The notes under the pieces were generated by a model that saw only the letters and a program-made list of their open reading frames with translations, was not told where the DNA came from and made no database searches. Position numbers and translations under genes: made by a program. 64,000 bases of DNA from Notamacropus eugenii (lineage: Eukaryota; Chordata; Mammalia; Diprotodontia; Macropodidae): the NCBI RefSeq assembly GCF_028372415.1, contig NC_092876.1:219529528-219593527 (forward strand). Reading direction: 5' to 3'. Shown piece after piece: positions 50,101-62,100 of this stretch (the first letter of the stretch is position 1; each line of letters opens with the position of its first letter).

Positions 50101-53100
50101 TAAATATAGTCTCTCAAGGTGACTACTCTGAAGGAGAAAAATCTTCATCTGGGTGTAGAAATTCTGTTGCATATGGTACAAATCAGTCAAGTTGCTGTGG
50201 TCCCAAAGTGCATGTACATATATTCTTTTCCACTATGGTAGTTGTAAAAAATGAAATGAGACAATGTAAAATCAAGGTATTAGATGAGATGATTTATTAT
50301 TTATTTAAACTTTTAACATTCGTTTTCACAAAATTTTGGGTTCCAAATTTTCTCCCCATTTGTCCCCTCCCTCCACCCCAAAACACCAAGCATTCTGATT
50401 GCCCCTATCACCAATCTGCCCTCTGTTCCATCATCCCTCCCTTCCCTTGTACTCATCTTCTCTTTTGTCCTGTAGGGCCAGATAACTTTCTGTACCCCAT
50501 TACCTGTATGATGAGATGATTTCTATGTACTTTTGTGTATCATTAAAAACCATATAAATGTCAGGCATTGTTGTTATTTAACGAAGTCCTATCCTTATAC
50601 TTAATATGGCGTGGAAGTAACCTTAGATATGGTCAGTGGAGTATCAACTTTGAGAGGTCCTACCCAACTGGAAAATCTGTGGACTGAAAACCAACTTAGC
50701 TGTTTGGTAAGGGTCACTACCAGAAGGCTGGGCAATAAGCCATCAGTTAAGGTTGGAGACAAATAAATTCATAAAAACTGTCTAAAACATAGGGGAATAG
50801 TGACTGGTCTCAGTGGAAATAATCTATACCAATGGAATCATGGACTTTCTAAGTACTGAATCATCATCATCATCATCACCATCACTACTACCGTTACTTT
50901 ATCAGTCCTCTTTTTTTTTTTAGCATCTAGCAATCAATAAATCATCAAGTATTCATAAGCATGTGTTATACGCCTGGGGTTGGGTCAGGCAATAATATAA
51001 TGATAAAAATGAAATAGTTGTTACCCTAACAGAACTTACGCTCTGTGGGTAGAAAACAAACTATATGCATATAATAGAGAATACATACAAAATAAATTTG
51101 GGAAGTGGGGTCACCAGCATCTGGGGTACACAGAAGGAACTTATACATGAAGAGGCACTTGACCACAATTTTGAAGGGAACGGAGAATTCTAACAGATAG
51201 AGATGAGGGGAATGGTATTCTATGCAATGGAGCAGAAGGGAGAATAATATGAAAACAGTCTTGAAGGGCAGGTCAGAGCCTCACTGTGAAAAGCTTTAGA
51301 AGTTATACAGAAGAGTTTATATTTTTTTTCCTTGGCTAATGGTATGGGGGTGGGGATGTAATGGGAGCTCTTTGAGCAAAAGTATGAGACGGCCAATCAG
51401 TAGTTTGGTTTCATCGCTGTGGCAGCTGTACAGAGGATGGCACAGAAAAGGGAGAGTTGAGAAAAAATTTAAGAGACCATTACAATATTCTAGGGGAGAG
51501 TTGATAAGGGTCTTGACTGAGGCAGTGGTCACCTGACAAGAAAAGGAGACAGATAAGAGAGAAATTGTGGAGATGGAATTGACGCAACTAGACAATGCTA
51601 GACACAGTGTAGGAAGAAGAGGTGAAAATGACTGGAGTTTCAAACTTACTAGAAATATGGTAATACTGTTAAAGAAGAAACAGGCAGATCAATGAGATAT
51701 TTTTAAAGCACTTAACATAATGCCTGGCACATAGTAGGTGCTATATATAAATGCTTATTCCCTTTCCCTTCAGTACGGTAGGCTTGGGTGGATAGCTAAC
51801 GAATTTTCTTTGCAGCACACTGAATTTGAGATTGCCTATAGGACATCTAATGGAAAATCATGTAAGAATAAGATGGTGATGCAGGACCGGAGCAGAGTGT
51901 TCTACATACAGTAGGCAATTAATAATTATCTGGGCAATTAATAATTATCTGTTGTATGTAATTAAATTAAAAAATGCTTTGGCTTATCAACTCTATACCC
52001 TATTGCATAAAGTTTACAAAATAATGCTCACAAAAAGTTTATGGATATGATGGGTAGTTTTTGGTTTCCTTAGCACAGGCCTGCACAACCTGTAGCCTGC
52101 TAAAGGATTTTGGGCGGCCCATGAAAAATGTAGAGGAAAATATCCTGTACATTTTCATGGGCTGTCAGCAGCCCAGAGGCTGCAGGTGGTGTAGGCCTGC
52201 CTTAGCATATAACCAAGTATCTACATAAATTATGCAGAATATACCTAGGCTATAATATTTTACACAAAGAAATGACAAGTATGTATGATTCAAGGTCTCC
52301 TAGCTACCTCTTCTCTCTGGTCCAAAATTATTCTGAAGGGTCTTAACCCAGAAAATAAACAGGAAGGCTGACTTTTGCAAATGAGACTTGTGGGGTAGCT
52401 AAGTGATCTTAACTGATAGTTACCCTCTACAGACAGATGGAAAAGGAGATTACACTGAAATAATATAGATAAAATCCTTAGACCTAAAAAGAACAGAGTA
52501 AAGCTCTGAGGTAGAGAAAATCTCCATGAACTCAGAGCTGGAGAGCAGGAAAAGGATGGAATAAAAACTCTTAAAAAGAGATGTATAGTAACTACAACAA
52601 CTGCTAATATAGAGGGCTTATATTTCATTGTTTAGTAATTTCCTTTTCTCTTTCCTGTTTCAAGGTTTTGCAAAACCTGAGAGCAGAAGATTACTTTGAA
52701 AAGCAAAGGGTGCATCTTAGTCATGGTTCAGATTAGAAGGCTTTCCTTTTCAATTTGGAATAAAAGGTTATCTATTTAAGAACAGAAATAAAGGACAATG
52801 TGCCTCCTAAGCACAGAATAATGTAGTACAACCTTGGATGTTTGTTAAATGTCTTAGACTGTATACCACAAAAACAAGATACCGATTGTACATGCTGTTG
52901 GCACCTCTTAAGAGAGTAAGCTGTGATGATCAAACCATTTCATTCTTCAGAATGTTCTGAAAGCAGTTTTGGTGGCAATATAGTTTTTCAAAACTTTTTT
53001 GACTTGTTTGGCACTAAAAATTCCATCCAAAGTGATTCAGTTATAATGGGTGATGTCACATGGTAACACTACACATTTCCAGTAAGCTTTTTCTTTCCCA

Positions 53101-56100
53101 TGTTGTTAGTTGAAATGTTATAGCAAATTTGACTTAAATCTCCTCTTTTAATAGGCAGGCTAAAAATGAACACCACAAAAATACCAGCTTTGACTAACGA
53201 TGGCAACCTCATGATATGTTCTACTGGAAATTCTATTCGCTTATCTAAATCAATTGTTCCAAGGATCTCTGAGTACTTCTTTAATGTAAGAGACTGATAT
53301 TCATGTTGTGGTTGTGTCCTAAATCAGTGATTCTCAAGGCTTTTTCCAGTTATTAGCCACTGGCAGATATTATAGTTGAAGACAAATTATTACTTAGAAA
53401 CTCCCATTTTCCAGCTATGCAGCGTTTGATCCCAGTCAACATTTGTAAAACTGAAACTGCCTTTGATAAAAAGCTGTTTCAGACTCCCATCATTTCAGAA
53501 ATAATGCTCTGCAAAGCAACCGTAATTAACACTTTCTTTCTGACAATGTTTGTTATTCTCAAAGTGCCTTAATTACTACATTCTGTGGATGTTTACCACA
53601 TAGCTAGTTTGCTCTATTTTTTTTTATTCTGCTGACCACTATGTGACAACAAGGAATTTGCTTTTAGAAATTCCTATCCTAGGATCCATGAAATACATTC
53701 CCTCTTCTGCTTGTATAACATCATTTCCTGATCTTGTTCCATGCTGCCAGGGAGGTCCAGTTCTGTTTCCGATAACTGTGTTTAACCCCTTCTTTGTTTC
53801 GGTAAAAACTGTTATTGTAACTAAATAGCATGACAAGTCGTGTTTTCTCTAGACAGATGTTCTTCCTCCCACACCTATTTTGTTACAATTTAGCCTACTC
53901 TGTCTTCTTTGCCCTCATGCAGTGTTTTCAACCCCATTCATCCTGTAAAATTGGCTAGCCTCCAATATCTCATGTATCATTTATAAGAGTATTTCATTTC
54001 TGTAGTGTTCTGGATTGTGCAGAAGTTATCTTTATCAAGAGACTCTTTTTGTTTGCTTGATTTACAGGACTTTTCTCTCTAGTATTTACTGATTTAATAA
54101 ACCTAGTAGCAATGTACCTTAACACAACGACTTAGTGAATAATGAAAGTTGAAATGCTAGTTTTGTTTTAAAGGTATTGCCTAAGATCCTCTTTCAAAAA
54201 AAGGGGATGGGGGTGAGTAGGGAAAAAAACTCTCCAATTTTATAGTAACACCTGCATCTTGCATCCAAGATCTTTATGCTTTTAATAAAACCCTGCTCAG
54301 CAACTTACTGCTTCTATCTGGCAGAACCTGATAGCAAAAGGGTGTTACTTGAGCATCTAAAAAACCTGACTACAGGTGGATGTTTTTAATTATAACAATT
54401 GCTTACAGCTGTCTTATCACAGGCAGAGCAGGACATGCAGAACATACAGGTACATAGGGGGCAACACCCAAGAGTACCCTCTTTTGGAAAACCCTGCTTC
54501 TTTTTTTAAGCACACATTTCACTTATGAAGGAGGCAGTAGGGTACCACGCATTTATACTCAAAAAGACCAGGATTCAAATCCTGTCTATACTACTTATAA
54601 GCTGTGTGTGACTGGGGACAACTTATGTGAGTTTCATTTTCCTCATCTCTAAAATGAGAAATATACTTGTGCTGTCTACTACTCAGGACACATTGTGAAG
54701 ATCAAATGAAATAATACATATAAAGAACTCTTAATTACGAAGAACTTGCCTGAGTATACAAATGTACGTATCATTATTTTAGTAGCAATATTAATAAAAT
54801 TTTAATAACATGTTATTAATATTTTTGTGTCAAAGACCCTCTCCTTCTTTGGCAGCCCACTGAAGTTTGTAGACTTTTCACAATAATGTTTCTTGCTTAC
54901 GTTTGTAATTGAAGGAAATTCCAAATTTCAATTAGAGGTTAGTGAAAAGGAAGACATTTTTTTCTGAGCCAAGTTCACAGATTTCCTGAAATCTACCCAT
55001 GAAATCATGAAATCTACTCTCTGCTCCCCCCACCCCAAGAGATATCTATGGACCCTAGGTAAAGAACAATATACCTAGAACCAATTTACGAGTAAAGAAA
55101 TGCTTTATCTCAAGCATATACAACTGAATGCATCCAAGTAACTTTAAACAAATTGAAAATGTATTAAGAAAGAACTCAGAGGAGCATTATTAACTTCAAG
55201 ATTTAATACCACTGTCCTAAATATTCTGAAAATGTCTTAAAAGACTTTAAGTATAAATTTTCCTTTATAGCTTCCAAGCAATTCCATTTTATAAAAAATA
55301 AGTAGACAATGAGGACTGAGGCATTAAGGGAGCCAAAAATTCTTGAAAAACTTTCCACACTGTATGAAAATGTTAAAAACCAAAAACACTCATTCTAGCA
55401 CAACAATTATTTTTCTTTTCCAGAGTTATTTTTCTGGTTTTTGGCAAAGACAATGTCCCAATTCAGTTTGCGTGTGAAGACAGGTCAGATGGAAGTTAAC
55501 AGGAATGGTATTCTGAGGGCTGCTCTACTGTGTGCCATTCAAGCCCAAACCCTAGTTAGAGAAGTCAAAGGCAACCAGAGAATTACCATAGGAGGCATAC
55601 CTAAAACAAGCTAAATACTTAAGTTCAGACTGTGAGCGGTCACATGTGCAGAGCCACATTAGAATCCCACTATGATCTCCTCAAAGGCAGACACAGAGCA
55701 GCAGAGGATACATAAGGAGTAGCAGCGCCATGCTGGGCATAAAGTACCTTGGTGAATACTTGACTTACTTTTGGTCCCCTTTTTATGTGTTCTTTTCCTA
55801 CTTTGTCATGTCCTTCCCTCCCATGAAAAGTCTCCTTTTCTCCCCCAAGGACTTATTTTCTCCTTTTTCTTTTCAAGGTTACCTACAGACTTCACTAGGA
55901 TCACAAAGATAACTCCAGATGGACTGGACCAAAACTTATAATAAACTGTCTCAAATACAAAACCGTAAAAAAAGTGCTTTGTAAACTTCAAAGCACTATT
56001 TAAATGTAAAATTTTTTAAAATTATTATTAGAGCCATGAACAGATGGGCATAAAGGAAATGCTAGAATAGCACAGTTTTATGCAGTAGTGAGGCACCAGA

Positions 56101-59100
56101 AAGCATGTTTTATTTCTGTTATACTTTTCAAAGACTGCATTCTCCTCTAAAGAGGCACTGTAAGATCATTTTTAGACAAATCTCTTAATCTTAGTCCTGT
56201 GTTGGCTTGTTTTGGCCTATAACAGGATTTGCAATTTGGACTACTACTCTACATAACTAAAACTGCCCAGCCCTAGCTTCTAAATTCATTTTGTGTAAAA
56301 GAGAAATCATCATCATTCTGTTTCCTTCTATCAATATTTTTAACCTTCAAGTAATTAAGTTGACAATAAAAATCTCTTTGTAGGATTCTTCTGGATTGGC
56401 TCAAAATGCATAACGCAAATTGTGAACTTGTTTAAAGCTTTTAGCTTTTTTGTATTCTGTTTAAGGATTTCAAAATAAGTCTGACTTTTACTGCAAGCTA
56501 GCCAGCAGCTAAATTGTAGTAAATCCTTGGTATAGAAAAATGTTTCAACATGTTAAGAAAATGTGGACCTTATTTTGGGAGAGTGGAAGGTGGGAAGGAT
56601 AAGGTTCCTACTACATCATCTACTTTGTCAACAAGCAGTATGAATGTGACTTGGAATAAAAATTTGCTACAGGCTAAGGTTACACCTACTTTAGAAAAAG
56701 CTTACATTGGACCATAAGTCACTTACAAACTGCTTTAAGATTTTTAAAAATTAAAAAAAAATAATTTACATATATACACACCCACACATACCCACAGATG
56801 TGTATATATAGAATATTAAATTTATATCAGAAAACACTTTACTAATGGCATCCATTCAGTCTTAGTCGAAGAAAGGTATGTGAGCAATATACTTTGACTA
56901 GCAGCTTCCTGTTCTAGTTTCACAAAGAAGTCTGTGACAAAGAAGAGTGGGCAGGTGTGACATTGCCACCATTGTACTCAAGAATGCCAATAGGTCTGAA
57001 TACCTCTAGGAGGAAACAAACTCCTCCATTTGCCATTTAAAGTTCTTTACTTCCTGAATCTTCTTCAGTCTTCTCACATACTACTCCCCCCTTCCTGCAC
57101 TCTATATGGTTCAGCCATATTTACCCCTTTTTACTGTTCTTGCATTAACCTTCATTGCCTATCTGTGTGCCTTTCTACACTGTCTGGCTCCTGTGATTGG
57201 AATATTCTCCCTCCTTAACTCCACCTCTTAGAATCCCTGGTTTCCTTCAAGACTCAGCTCCAGCACTGACCTCCAGCAGTGCAGTTCTTTCTGCCTTGTC
57301 TCATTCTCAACACTCCAGCTCCCGGGTCCTTCTCATTCATGGTTACCTTGTCCCCACCCTACATGTACATGAGAGTAGTTTCTACCCTCAATAAGCTTTC
57401 ATTTTGTTTCACTCCTGTTTTTCTACTCCTAGCACTTAGCACATTTATTAAACACTTTGACAAATGTTTGTTAATTGTTTGTCTGAAAGGGTGGTGCATA
57501 TGAAGAAAAATAGAAAATTCAAGGACCTAAGCAACTGGGCTCACATTAATCTCAGCTATTTGCAATATAGTTTAAGAATCATGAGGTTTAAGAAAAATTT
57601 AGTTTTAAAGTTGTTCACTTGCAATGGTCTTCTGGGGACTGGGGAATACCAGTAAATTCAAGTGTTTTTCTTCCTTTCATTTAACTACACCCCCAGTAGA
57701 TTAGCAACAATATAGATACCACAGAAATGGACGCAAACAGTATTTGGTTTTATGCAAATGATGCAAACTTATGTTATTAAAGAAGCCACATATGTTCTGA
57801 TGGGTTCTATTAAGTTAAGAAAGCATTACGGGTAGATCCAATGACAGAATGTATCTGATGCTGGAGGGTCATTTATTAACCCATGTGACCTAGGGAAAAA
57901 TCACTTAATCTGTTAGACCTCAGTTTCCTCATCTGTAAAATGAGAGTGTTAACCTGTTAGGTTCCTTCTAGCTCTAAATCTGTGAGCTTTTATCTTAGAT
58001 AAGTAAGTAGTACATTGGGTCAATTTTGTAGGTCATGATGATAGATAAACCTTAAATCAGGTCAAGATGAAGATAACAAGTCTGGATTTCATTTGAAAAA
58101 TGATAGAGAATTTTTTCATCAGAGTTCTAAGCTTATCCCTCATACAACATTATGGAACACCATAACCTCACAAGAATCAAAATGGACAAAGAGAGCAATG
58201 GAAGAGACACATGGAGAGTATAAGGCAGCTGTGGAACATAACCAATAATGATTTACATGCAAAAACTGGCATAAAAATGATATTCAGAAAATATAGGATT
58301 GGCAAAGAAGGTGGCCATGTCTTATCAGTGAGAGACAACATATAGATATCCTGAATATTGTATTGCTGTCCACCAAATTTTAAAAGGCCCAGAGGAAAGC
58401 CTCCCATGCAACAGGAAAACTGATAATGGAAGACTTATTGAAAGATAAGAAAAAGAATCACACAGAAAAGTGTTGATAGTTTGTAGGGTACACTCGTGGT
58501 AGAAATGTATGCGTGTATGTTTGTTCTTCGTTGCTGAAGAAGACCATGCCATCAGAGAAATGATGACATGACTTGCAGTTGACTTTGTTTTGAGGGAGGA
58601 TAACATGGATGAGATCTGCAGATGTATTATTTGTGGCATTAGGGTATTCCTCTTCTAGCAGCTAGGTGGCAGAGTAGATAGCTCTAGGTTTAGAGTTAGG
58701 AAAATCCAAGTTCAAATCCAGCTTCAGATTCTCACGAGCTGTGTGACCCCAGGCAAGTCACTTAACTTTTTTCCCTTCACCCAGTTTTAAAATGGGTCTA
58801 ATAGGAGCACCCACTTCCCAGGGTTGCTGTGAGGATCAAATGATTGTTATCAAGTGCTTCGCACAGATCCTAGCACATTGTACACACTTAACAAATGCTT
58901 GTTTCCTTCTTTCTTCTAAAGGTTTACAACAATGACCTATCATTGCTCAAAAAAGGCGAGTACAACCTTCTTCAAGACTCATCAACCTAGACAGATTTCT
59001 AGTAGAGGTCTAGAGACCTCTGTGAGACCTTAAATGGATGAAATCGTAGATTTTTTTGAGGTTTTGAAATATGGTGTACCTAGTAGCAGGTCTGCATCAA

Positions 59101-62100
59101 GTATTATATTTTGAAATACAGGTTTACTGAACAATAGCATGTGTCTTCTTTTTTTTTTTTTTACTTAATTCTAAGGGGGAACAACTATCTATATTTCTTA
59201 AAATCCTTCAACACCAGAAAAATTACAGCTGATTTGTGTGAACACTAAACATTCACATAACATGAAGTGTACTACAAAATTAAATTCCAGAGTACAGCAG
59301 TTAAGAAGAAACAATATTGAGGGGAGAAGTATGCCATCCAATTCTTTTTTTGTTATACTTTCTGGACCACAAGGAATCCATTGGGATAAAAAGTGCTTGC
59401 TCCAGATGGAGAAAAATGGAAGTTACTAAAGGGACTTTCTAATTATGTATGATCTATGACTTCCAGATTATTACAGTATGATCTGCAGGGTCTTTTGAAG
59501 ACAACTTTGCAGTTCTAATTCGCAGGGTATGTGGAAGATTTCAAGTTAATCCATCCATTAATTAACAAGCATTGATTAAATATTCACTAAGTGTTTGTAT
59601 GGTACAATAAACACTCTAGGGAGAGAAAAAGTTAAAAACAGGCTCCTTAATTTTAAGTAGTTTACGTTCAAACTGAGGAGACAAAACTAAACTATATGAA
59701 CAGATTGTCTGCATTGCAAAGAAGTATGCCATTAAGTACTAAATTGTTTGGTACCGACCTTAACAGTCTGTAAGAGTTCAGAGGTGAGAGAATGGCTTGA
59801 CTGTTTACAAAACATAGTTACTGCTATTGAAATGCTTTTGGAATACTTGGTACTAATCTGCTTCTTGGGAAACAGAATAATCAACTTTATTCTATATACT
59901 GGTGTCAATAATCCAGAAGTAATTGATATCAGGCTTTGAAGTTAATGTGTTTTTATGTTTATATGTTAACATAAATATATATATGATATGAATATAAATA
60001 ACATCTGCCTGATGTTAGAAGAATTAATTTTTAACAAACAGTGAAATGACACTATGAAGACCTGATTAGGAAAGGAGGCTGTTCAGTTTCTTCACCCTAA
60101 CTCTGGACCCAACTAGCTACTGCTCACCCCACGCAGAGAGTAGACAACTTAACTGTCCTCTCACTGGGACACAAAATATGATTCAATTTAAAAAGGTAGG
60201 GGTAGAGGGTGTAGCTAGGTGGCCCAGTGATTTAGAGGCAGGGGCCCTGGTGTCAGGAGGACCTGAATTCAAATCCAGCCTCAGGCACTTGCCACTTACT
60301 AGCAGTGTGACATTAGGCAAATCATTAAATCCCTCCTTGCCTTGCAAAAGCAAAACAGTACCTGATTCAAATCTTCTCTGAAATTTTTCAAACTCCATGA
60401 ACATTAAGAGTAAGAAAAGAAAACCAAAGGAATAAAGGAATTATGTCAGCAAAGAGCAAACTTAGAGTACTGCTCAAGTGTGTCAATAAACACAAAAGAT
60501 CAACAAGCATTTATTAAATGCCTACTGTATGCTACGATAAATGCAAAAGCAGGATCTGCTTTGAAAGAAGAGTTTCAGTTTAGGTTTGAGTTCAGAGACA
60601 TGAAAGCCAAGAGCTAATAGTTTTCAAACTTGTATAGCTGAGGGGCTGAGAGTATTGTGAAAAAGCTTCCAGTTTTACAAGCCTGGCTATGATATTCCTC
60701 TGGTACTGAACTTCAGTTGGCTAATTTCAAAATATGCAAAGACAAGTTTTTATTTTCTTACTTTAAATACAATCACTGTTGATGGGGAAATGTGGTTATG
60801 GTTGATTCACTTTGTTTATTCATTTATTAATTAAAGCTATTTTATGATGGTGCTCACGGAAACTATTAAATACCGACAGAAACTTTATTTTTTAAAACAA
60901 TTTAAAAATTTTTGATATTCTTAATTTTTTTATATTTTAGACTTGTGTCTGTAGCCACAGAGTTCAACATAGTAGATACATGAAGTATACTCTGCAGTAG
61001 CTGTCAAATTTCAGAAATTCACGGCTAAGAGTGGTCTGTGTCATTTAGATATTTACAGTTTTTTTCTGAAATGAAATTCATTGGGATGTTGAAATTCCTG
61101 AGGTGAATCCCTAAATCCAGTCATTGATAATTCAGCTGGAACTGAACCTTGGAGAGTTAATAAAATAAACACAGAAAAACAATTGTACATGACTATCCTT
61201 GGAATGACTGCTTATTTCCATAACTTTCGGCCCCAATTCACCTGAATCTCTCTTCTTCAGCAGGGTTCAATGCCTCCCTATATATTTCACTGAAAATGGA
61301 AATAGGACCCCATTAAATACTATAAGAGTTGGATTAGTAAAATAAAGTGACCCAGAACTTCACTTTTTCAAAAGCTACTTAATAGTCTTAGTTAGGTTCA
61401 CTAAAACCAAATACATCAGTGTTTGCTTTTTTTTTTTTTTTTAATGTATTTAATAATGTTTGGCCTAGTCATAAATATAAGGTGTGCTCAATAGAGTTAT
61501 TCCATTCTTACTGATAATACCTGGGCAGGGAGAAAAGGAATCTGTTAAATGGTAATAATAAGTATATTTGATAGTGATGTGACAAATGATAAAAACCTTG
61601 TCAGCTGTATGAAGAAAGTTACAAGCAAATCCTGAGAATCAATTACCTTACATTGAACAGTAAGAAGAATGAAATTAAGGAAAACTAGAAAACATTCGAT
61701 ATTGTTTTTCTTTCTTTCTTTCTCTATTTCAGCCATTTTAGGACCCTCAAATAACAAAGCAGCATGACAGTTACCATTGAAATACGCGAAGTAGAGGACC
61801 TTTGATGAACTTTTCTTCCCACTAGTTAGAAACAAAAACTCTGAAGTGGAATTATAATGGCTAACATTTATACAGATAGCACTTTATACACATTAATTCA
61901 TTTGATCCTTTCAACAATTCTGTGAGGTAGGTGCTATTATTGTCATTTTACAGATAAAGAAACTGAGGTACATAAAGGTTAATTGACTTCCCCAGAGTAA
62001 TACAGCTAGTGTCTGCTGCAGGGCTTTACCTCAGGTCTTCATGACTCTGTCCTTTGCTCTATCCACTGTGCCCTAAGAAGTTCCATGTATTATTATGATA

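Noticed and set aside
50076..50519. 147-codon plus-strand open frame
   Set aside because: Its second half runs antisense through an L1 3' end and it has no recognisable domain.
58655..58760. tRNA gene-like A/B box region
   Set aside because: It is the tRNA-derived head of a SINE with a non-tRNA body; no cloverleaf with an intact anticodon arm.
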